Source of the DNA: Corynebacterium timonense
GTDB taxonomy: Bacteria; Actinomycetota; Actinomycetes; Mycobacteriales; Mycobacteriaceae
Assembly (NCBI RefSeq): GCF_900105305.1
Contig: NZ_LT629765.1
Coordinates: 1,178,001-1,242,000, forward strand
DNA: 64,000 nucleotides
Reading direction: 5' to 3'
The notes under the pieces are model-generated. The model was given only the letters and a program-made list of their open reading frames with translations, had not been told where the DNA came from and did no database searches. Each line of letters starts with the position of its first letter. The first letter of the stretch is position 1. Shown here piece by piece: positions 58,111 through 64,000 of the stretch. Both the position numbers and the translations under genes were made by a program.

Positions 58111-58917
58111 TTACTGTCGCGTCAGCTCGTCGTACAGGTCTTCGATATCGGCCACGGCGCGCATCTGGTCGATGTTGGTAAAAGACACCGTCTGCATGGC
58201 CTTGTGCAACAGGTCGATGTCCGACTCGTCCACCATGGACGCGACCTTGGGCTGCGGCAGGTCGGGCAGGCTGCGCCCCGCCCAGAAGTATTCCGAGCCC
58301 TCGGTCGAGTTCTCCCGCGCCACGGCCGCGGCTTGGTTGCGCACGGTCTGCTCGATCATGGGCAGGCTCAGTCCACGCAGGGCGAAGAGGACGGAAGCGT
58401 CGGCGTCGATCAGCTCGGCCGCCTTGTACGCGACCGCCACGGAGTGTTTGCACACGGCGGCGTTGTCGGGGCACGTGCAGTAGAACCGGATGCTGCCGTC
58501 GTCGTCGGCGAGCAGGAGCTCGAGCACCTCCCCACTCACAACGCCCCGGCGCGCCTTGTCCACCGCGCCGGGCGCCCTAGTGAGCAGCTCCACCGCGCGC
58601 TGGATATCCTCCGGGCCGCGGCGCGGCAGTTGCACGGCGACGGTGAAGGGCTCGTTCTGGCTGCCGGAGACCACCCCGTCGAAGCCGGAGGCGCGGGCCT
58701 CCACGTCGAGGACCCGGCCGTCGGCCGCGTACGCCCGGCCCCGCTTGGCGCGCCCCTCGTCCGTGCCGCGCAGCGCGGCCAAGAGCAACCGCGCCGCCAC
58801 GGGGGACACACCCGGCGGAACGTCCGGGGTGGCGCGCACCTCCTCGGGGCCCGACACGCGCCGACGCGCCCCAAAGTTGGCGTAGATGACGTTGTCTTCG
58901 CTCGGCCGCCGTGCCAT
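58111..58917 (-). CDS. SWIM zinc-finger protein
   Basis: 268 aa from ATG 58917. The SWIM motif CxCx(n)CxH is in FYCTCPDNAAVCKHSVAV, about residue 150. The N-terminal half has RGRAYAADGRVLDVEARASG and VSGSQNEPFTVAVQLPRR, typical of SWIM proteins next to SNF2 helicases. The start codon overlaps the helicase stop (TAATG), so the two are coupled. A DNA-binding partner of the helicase is the inferred role. Confidence 0.88.
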   Translation of the reverse strand: MARRPSEDNVIYANFGARRRVSGPEEVRATPDVPPGVSPVAARLLLAALRGTDEGRAKRGRAYAADGRVLDVEARASGFDGVVSGSQNEPFTVAVQLPRRGPEDIQRAVELLTRAPGAVDKARRGVVSGEVLELLLADDDGSIRFYCTCPDNAAVCKHSVAVAYKAAELIDADASVLFALRGLSLPMIEQTVRNQAAAVARENSTEGSEYFWAGRSLPDLPQPKVASMVDESDIDLLHKAMQTVSFTNIDQMRAVADIEDLYDELTRQ

Positions 58918-61883
58918 TAGCCCCGCCCCCTGTAGCTCATCAGCCTCGTCAGATCCTCCGTGTCCAGCTCCGTGATCCAGCCCTCGCCTTCGCCCACAAC
59001 GGCCCCCGCCAAGTGCATTTTTCCGTCGAGAACATCCTGGATGGACTCCTCGAGCGTGCCCTTCGTGATCATCTTGTACACCGAGACGTTTTTGTCCTGC
59101 CCGATGCGGAAGGCGCGGTCGGTCGCCTGGTTTTCCACCGCCGGGTTCCACCACCGGTCCATGTGGATGACCACCGAGGCGGCCGTGAGGTTCAGTCCGG
59201 TCCCGCCGGCCTTGAGCGACAAGATCATCGCGCGCGGCCCGTCGGGCGCCTGGAAGCGCTCCACCATGGTATCGCGCGCCGCCTTTCCCACCCCGCCGTG
59301 CAGGAAGGGCACGATCTCTCCCAGCCGGGCCGAGACGTAAGGCTGCAAGATGTCGCCGAAGGCCTTGTACTGGGTAAAGATGAGCACCCGCTGGTCGGAC
59401 TCGACGGCCTCGCCAAGGAGCTGCATGAGAGCCTCGACCTTGCCCGAGCGGTGCTTGCCCTTCGCCGTTACCGGCGAGCCGTCTCCGAGGTAGTGGGCCG
59501 GGTGGTTGCAGATCTGTTTGATGCGCGTGATCGAGGCCAGCACGAGGCCCTTGCGGGCCATGCCCTCGCGATGCTCCAGGGCGGCCTTCATGTCGTCGAC
59601 AAGCGCTGTGTACAGCGCCGCCTGCTCGGCCGTCATATCCACCGTGAGCACGGTTTCCTGTTTCTCCGGCAGGTCGTCGATGATCGCTGGGTCTGTCTTC
59701 AGCCGCCGCAGGATGAAGGGCGAGGTGAGCTTGCGCAGCCGCTCGCTCATCTCGTCGGCGAGCTCGACGTTGCGGCGGGTCTCGATCACCCGCGCGAAGT
59801 GGTTACGGAAGAACTGCTGCGAGCCCAGCAGCCCCGGGTTCACGAAGTCGAGGATGTTGCGCAGCTCGCTCAGCTTGTTCTCGATCGGCGTGCCCGTCAG
59901 CGCGATGCGGTGCCTCGCGGGCACCGCCCGCACGCTTTTCGACGCCCGAGTGCCCGCATTCTTAATCGCCTGCGCCTCGTCGAGCACCACGTGGTCCCAC
60001 TGCACCCGCGCCAGCTCCTCGACGTCGCGGGAGGCGACGCCGTAGGAGGTGATGAACACGTCCGTGTCCGCGATCTTCTCCGCCAGCCGCTCCCCTTTGA
60101 GCCTGGCGCTGCCGTGGTGGACCGCCACGCGCAGGTCCGGCACGAAGCGCTGCGCCTCGCGCGCCCAGTTGCCCACCACCGAGGTCGGCGCGACCACGAG
60201 CGTCGGCCCCGCCGCGCGGCCCTCGGCGTGCTCGACCGCGATGAGGGTGAGCAGCTGCAGGGTCTTGCCCAGACCCATGTCGTCGGCGAGCACGGCCCCC
60301 AGGTTGTTGCGCGACATGAAGGTCAGCCAGTCCACGCCGCGGCGCTGGTACTCGCGCAGCTGCGCTTTGACGGCGCCCGGGATGGCAACGCGCTCCGGCG
60401 CCGGGCGGTCCGTCCCACCCATGAGGGAGGTAAACCAGGGCGATCCGGTGAACTCCACCGGGGAATCCCCGAGCGTCTCCAGCGCGAGCGCGCGCAGCTC
60501 GGCCGCTGTGGCCACGCCGGAGGTCACGTCCGCGTCGTCCTCATCGTCTTTGTCACCGGCGAGGGCGGCCATGTAGCGCTTCGTCTTGGTCACGGCCGCG
60601 CGGTCCGCCAGTACCCACTCGCCGCGGAGCTTCACCAACCCCGACTTCGACTCGACCAGACTGCGCATCTCCTCGTCCGTCAGGTCGACACCGCCGACGG
60701 ACAGGCGCCAGTCGTAGCTGACCAAGGTGTCGAAGCCGAAGGCCGTCCTCGTCGACGAGTCGTGCGCGTTCTCCTCGCGGCTGACGTGCAGCTTCGCCGT
60801 GGTCTCCGCCTGCGACCACGCCCGCGGCAGCATGACGGCGAAGTTACGGGCGCGCAGCACGACCGAATCGACGGTGACGAAGCGGACGATCTCCTCACTG
60901 TCGAGAAAGACGTCCCACTCCCCCTCGTGGTCGCTCAACGGGGTCCACGACTGGCGCCGGTGCAGGGCCGGGTTGAGCAGCTCAGACACCTGGGCGGCAC
61001 GCTGAAAGTCCTTGCGCAACGTCTGCACCGTCTGCGCGTCATAGTCCGCCAGGCGCACCGGACGCGGGGCGTCCGACCCGGCGCGCACCTGTACGCGCAC
61101 CGGCCACTGCAGCTCCGCCGGGTTATCGGCGTCCGCCGGCTGCTCCACGATGAACACCAGCTGCAGGTTGACCGCGGTGATCGAGCCGTTCCACTCGCTG
61201 ACCCGCTGCGACAGCTGGCCGCCGCCACGGCGCAGCGGCTCCGCGGTCAGCAGCGAGCGGACGAAATCGTGCCAGGGGTAGGGGCGTTGCTCGTCCTGCA
61301 CCTCGCGCAGGTGGGCGGTAGCCACCCAATGCACGAGCGTCTGGGCGATGTTCTCCCCGAGGTTCGGGTTGTTCACCGTGAGCACCCCCGGCGCCGCAGC
61401 GACCATCTCGGCGAGCCAGCCGCGCTCCTCGACGCCCGTGCCCAGCTGCCACTCCGCGTACCACAGCCCGTCGCGGTAGGGCACGTGGATGTTCACCCGG
61501 CCGGCGCGCACGAACTGGCTCACACCCGTGTAGGCGCGCACGAGCCAGTACACGTCCGGGGCGATCGCCTCGCGCTGGGCCGCGGAGGCGGCGGGGCTGC
61601 GCGCGTCCAGAAACGACAGGGCCGCCAACAGGGAGACGGCCTCCTCCGGCGCGTAGGCGGCGGTGGGCACCCGCAGCTCCACGTGGCGCCCGCGCGGCGT
61701 TTGCAGGCGGATGCGGGCGCGGTGGTGAAATGTGGCGTCGCCAAGCAAGGCTTCGACCGAGGGCGGAAACGTGCCGGACGGGACCTGCGAGGGCAGCACA
61801 ATCCTGTGGCCTTCCACCTGTTCAACCCACAGGTTGAGGCCGGACTCAGCCAGCCAGAGACCATGCAGGAGGAATGAAGGCAT
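58917..61883 (-). CDS. SNF2-family (RapA/HepA-like) ATP-dependent helicase
   Basis: 988 aa. The N-terminal ~450 residues contain the bacterial SNF2 N-terminal region. Motor: motif I GAVLADDMGLGKTLQLLTL, Ia LVVAPTSVVGNW, DExx LDEAQAIKNAGT, III ALTGTPIENKLSEL, then domain 2 with RVLIFTQYKAFGDIL, LKAGGTGLNLTAAS and DRAFRIGQDKNVSVYKMI. DEAQ replaces DEAH, as in many bacterial SNF2 proteins. First gene of a four-gene same-strand run. Confidence 0.93.
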   Translation of the reverse strand: MPSFLLHGLWLAESGLNLWVEQVEGHRIVLPSQVPSGTFPPSVEALLGDATFHHRARIRLQTPRGRHVELRVPTAAYAPEEAVSLLAALSFLDARSPAASAAQREAIAPDVYWLVRAYTGVSQFVRAGRVNIHVPYRDGLWYAEWQLGTGVEERGWLAEMVAAAPGVLTVNNPNLGENIAQTLVHWVATAHLREVQDEQRPYPWHDFVRSLLTAEPLRRGGGQLSQRVSEWNGSITAVNLQLVFIVEQPADADNPAELQWPVRVQVRAGSDAPRPVRLADYDAQTVQTLRKDFQRAAQVSELLNPALHRRQSWTPLSDHEGEWDVFLDSEEIVRFVTVDSVVLRARNFAVMLPRAWSQAETTAKLHVSREENAHDSSTRTAFGFDTLVSYDWRLSVGGVDLTDEEMRSLVESKSGLVKLRGEWVLADRAAVTKTKRYMAALAGDKDDEDDADVTSGVATAAELRALALETLGDSPVEFTGSPWFTSLMGGTDRPAPERVAIPGAVKAQLREYQRRGVDWLTFMSRNNLGAVLADDMGLGKTLQLLTLIAVEHAEGRAAGPTLVVAPTSVVGNWAREAQRFVPDLRVAVHHGSARLKGERLAEKIADTDVFITSYGVASRDVEELARVQWDHVVLDEAQAIKNAGTRASKSVRAVPARHRIALTGTPIENKLSELRNILDFVNPGLLGSQQFFRNHFARVIETRRNVELADEMSERLRKLTSPFILRRLKTDPAIIDDLPEKQETVLTVDMTAEQAALYTALVDDMKAALEHREGMARKGLVLASITRIKQICNHPAHYLGDGSPVTAKGKHRSGKVEALMQLLGEAVESDQRVLIFTQYKAFGDILQPYVSARLGEIVPFLHGGVGKAARDTMVERFQAPDGPRAMILSLKAGGTGLNLTAASVVIHMDRWWNPAVENQATDRAFRIGQDKNVSVYKMITKGTLEESIQDVLDGKMHLAGAVVGEGEGWITELDTEDLTRLMSYRGRG

Positions 61884-61986
61884 AACGTTCCTTATACCAC
61901 GCCGAGGTGACTTCTCCGGTTGTGCGCGTGTGCGCGACGCCTGTGCACTAGTCTCAGTTCATTAGTTTCCCGCACATGGAGGACCC

Positions 61987-63585
61987 ATGACCGACAGCTT
62001 CTGGCTCGTGCTCGCCATCGTTTTGTACTTCGGCCTCATGGTGGCCATCGGCTTCTACTCATGGCTGCGCACGAAGAAATATGACGACTATGTCCTCGCA
62101 GACCGCGGACTCAGCCCCTTCGTCGCCGGGCTGTCCGCCGGGGCCTCCGACATGTCCGGTTGGCTGCTCATGGGCCTGCCCGGCGCCCTCTTCGTCGCGG
62201 GCATGAGCGAGCTGTGGATCGTCATCGGCCTGTTCGTAGGCACGTGGGCCAACTGGAAGTGGGTCGCACCGCGGCTGCGCTCCTACACCGAGGTGGCGAA
62301 CAACTCGATCACGCTGCCGTCCTTCTTCGAAAACCGCACGCACGACCGCTCCCGGCTGTTGCGCGTCACCGCAGCGCTCATCATCATCTTCTTCTTCACC
62401 TTCTACGTCTCCTCCGGCATGGTCTCCGGCGGGCGCTACTTCGAGTCGACCTTCCAGGGCGACTACATGACGGGCATGCTCATCGTCGGCTCCATCACGG
62501 TCCTCTACACCTTCATCGGCGGATTCCTTGCCGTCTCCTACACCGACGTGGTGCAAGGCGCCCTGATGTTCCTGGCGCTGGCCATCGTCCCGGTCATGGC
62601 GCTCGTCTCCCTCGACGAGCCCTCCCAGATCTTCTCCTTCGCCGCCGAGAACTCCTACGGGCCGTGGGAGGACGGCAACCCCACGTACTTCACCATGATC
62701 GCCGGGGTGTCCGCCGCAACCATCATCGGCAACCTCGCGTGGGGCCTTGGCTACGTGGGCCAGCCGCACATCGTCACCCGCTTCATGGCGCTGCGCTCCC
62801 CCGCGCAGGCCGCCTCGGCGCGACGCACCGGCACGTTCTGGGTGCTCGTTTGCTACATCGGCGCCGTGTTCACCGCCCTCGTCTCCACGGTGTTCTTCGC
62901 CCAGAGCCCGCACAGCGTCACCGATCAGGCTGGGTTTGAGACGATCTTCCTCGACCTCGCGCGCATTCTCTTCCACCCCTTCGTCGCCGGGGTCATCCTC
63001 ACCGCCGTCCTCGCCGCCATCATGTCCACGATGTCCTCGCAGCTGCTCATCGCCTCGTCCGCGCTTATCGAGGACCTCTACCGGGCAGTCTCGAAGAAAG
63101 ATCCCTCCTCCACGGCCCTCCTTGTGCTCTCGCGCGTCATGGTCGTCGCCGTCGCGGTAATCGCCATGGTGCTCGCCGTCAACCCCTCCGACACCATCCT
63201 CGGGCTCGTCGGCTTCGCGTGGGCCGGTTTCGGCGCGGCCTTCGGGCCCGTCGTCGTCGCGGCGCTCTACTGGCGGCGCCTCACCGCCCCCGGCGCACTC
63301 GCCGGCATGGTCGTCGGCGCGCTCACGGTCTTCATCTGGGGCTCGTCAACCTACCTGTCCGACATCATCTACGAGATCGTGCCCGGCGTCCTTGTCGCCA
63401 CCGCCATCATGGTCGCGGTCTCCCTGCTCACCCAGCCCGCCGCTGAGGTCGACGCGGAGTTCGACGCCGCGGTCGCCGTCACCGAGCACGCCTCCCGGCA
63501 CCCGGAGGCCACCTTCGACGAGGCGCTCGAGGCTGTGCGACGCGGCGACACCCCAGGGAACCACCAGACCACCCGCCCCGTCTAA
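61987..63585 (+). CDS. putP: Sodium/proline symporter PutP
   Basis: 532 aa from ATG 61987 with GGAGG six bases upstream. SSF family, ~13 membrane helices: ADRGLSPFVAGLSAGASDMSGW, SSGMVSGGRYFEST, GLGYVGQPHIVTRFMALRS and AVLAAIMSTMSSQLLIASSAL, which hold Na+ and proline ligands in E. coli PutP. A polar C-terminal tail of ~55 residues follows. Imports proline with Na+. Confidence 0.93.
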   Translation: MTDSFWLVLAIVLYFGLMVAIGFYSWLRTKKYDDYVLADRGLSPFVAGLSAGASDMSGWLLMGLPGALFVAGMSELWIVIGLFVGTWANWKWVAPRLRSYTEVANNSITLPSFFENRTHDRSRLLRVTAALIIIFFFTFYVSSGMVSGGRYFESTFQGDYMTGMLIVGSITVLYTFIGGFLAVSYTDVVQGALMFLALAIVPVMALVSLDEPSQIFSFAAENSYGPWEDGNPTYFTMIAGVSAATIIGNLAWGLGYVGQPHIVTRFMALRSPAQAASARRTGTFWVLVCYIGAVFTALVSTVFFAQSPHSVTDQAGFETIFLDLARILFHPFVAGVILTAVLAAIMSTMSSQLLIASSALIEDLYRAVSKKDPSSTALLVLSRVMVVAVAVIAMVLAVNPSDTILGLVGFAWAGFGAAFGPVVVAALYWRRLTAPGALAGMVVGALTVFIWGSSTYLSDIIYEIVPGVLVATAIMVAVSLLTQPAAEVDAEFDAAVAVTEHASRHPEATFDEALEAVRRGDTPGNHQTTRPV

Positions 63586-63591
63586 AAGGGT

Positions 63592-64000
63592 ATGCGCCCC
63601 TCCCCGTTCGCCTTCTACCTGGCCGCCCTGAGCGTGCTCACGGTGCTCGTCGTGCCGTTTCCCACGCCGGCCTCCCGCATCGAGGCGTCTGCCGCTCCCC
63701 CGCGGGCGGCTGTTGTGGGCTACGCACGCGAGGAGTTCGGCCCCGGGTGGGCGCGGCTCGGCGCGGGCTGCACTACCCGGACCGCGGCGATGGCCTCGGC
63801 TTTCGACGCCCCGAGCTGCGCAGACCCCCCGCACGACTGGCACGTCGCCCCCATCACCGACCCCTACACCGGGGCGGAGATTTCCCCCGCCGACGTCGAA
63901 CTTGACCACCTCCTACCGCTGGCCGCGGCGTGGGACCTCGGCGCCCACGCGTGGACGGCGCAGCGCCGCGTCGCCTTCGCCAATGACCCTCGCAACCTCG
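63592..64000 (+). CDS. Secreted HNH-family nuclease (GmrSD/DUF1524-type), 3' end off window
   Basis: 136 residues seen from ATG 63592, six bases after putP. N-terminal signal peptide or anchor (FYLAALSVLTVLVVPFP). Then YTGAEISPADVELDHLLPLAAAWDLGAHAW ... FANDPRNL, the Asp-His and Asn-x-x-Asn elements of DUF1524 HNH nucleases commonly exported by actinobacteria. Probably digests extracellular DNA; the C-terminus is not visible. Confidence 0.8.
   Translation, partial: MRPSPFAFYLAALSVLTVLVVPFPTPASRIEASAAPPRAAVVGYAREEFGPGWARLGAGCTTRTAAMASAFDAPSCADPPHDWHVAPITDPYTGAEISPADVELDHLLPLAAAWDLGAHAWTAQRRVAFANDPRNL

Noticed and set aside
58911..61877. 988-codon frame antisense to the SNF2 helicase
   Set aside because: It mirrors the helicase codon by codon and is dominated by His/Arg/Val; the helicase motifs are complete on the minus strand.

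Overview
The window is high-GC DNA from an actinobacterium, almost certainly a Corynebacterium. The housekeeping gene order argS-lysA-hom-thrB ... rho-prfA-prmC-tsaC-wecA-atpI-atpBEFHAGDC ... nucS ... glgB/glgE matches what I recall of corynebacterial chromosomes. NucS (mismatch repair), GlgE (maltosyltransferase), a Rho with a long Arg/Asn/Gly-rich insertion and an actinobacterial-size AtpH (277 aa) support this. Everything here was read by eye; no database search was run.

Layout. 1-6.3 kb: an MprF-type aminoacyl-phosphatidylglycerol synthase (3' end off the window) behind a membrane-anchored esterase, a small alpha/beta hydrolase, a secreted GH25 muramidase and a cysteine desulfurase. 6.6-9.5 kb: THUMP-like methyltransferase, NUDIX hydrolase and an ABC ATPase. 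9.7-14 kb: glgE and glgB. 14-16.6 kb: a redox-dead thioredoxin/TPR protein, an MTH1187-type protein, a small Cys-cluster protein, nucS and a DUF2550 protein. 16.8-18.3 kb: an intact IS3-family element inserted 38 bp behind atpC. 18.3-26.3 kb: the complete F1Fo ATP synthase operon. 26.3-33.1 kb: an NAD(P)-binding protein, wecA, tsaC, prmC, prfA and rho. 33.1-40.3 kb: an acyl-CoA ligase, then thrB, hom, lysA and argS (threonine/lysine/arginyl-tRNA). 40.4-45.1 kb: lutABC (lactate oxidation) and a secreted tripeptidyl-aminopeptidase-type hydrolase.

45.2-54.2 kb is an accessory region directly 3' of a tRNA-Arg(CCG). It is a set of nested insertion sequences whose boundaries can be read. An old decayed IS256-family copy (45362-52264) is interrupted twice: by a young intact IS256 copy (46434-47887, 8-bp target duplication GGGGCAAC) and by an IS21-family element (48168-52131, 6-bp duplication CCAGCG). 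The IS21 element has a decayed IS3-family element inside its istB (48894-50207, 3-bp duplication GCT). To the right lies a CmtR/CadD cadmium-resistance operon with a leaderless-type promoter, then a marR gene cut off by an IS256-type end.

54.3-61.9 kb: four same-strand genes (SNF2 helicase, SWIM zinc-finger protein, Mre11/SbcD-like nuclease, Rad50/SbcC-like ATPase) that look like one DNA-processing operon. This is the best candidate for an incompletely described system. 62-64 kb: a PutP-type proline/sodium symporter and the start of a secreted HNH nuclease.
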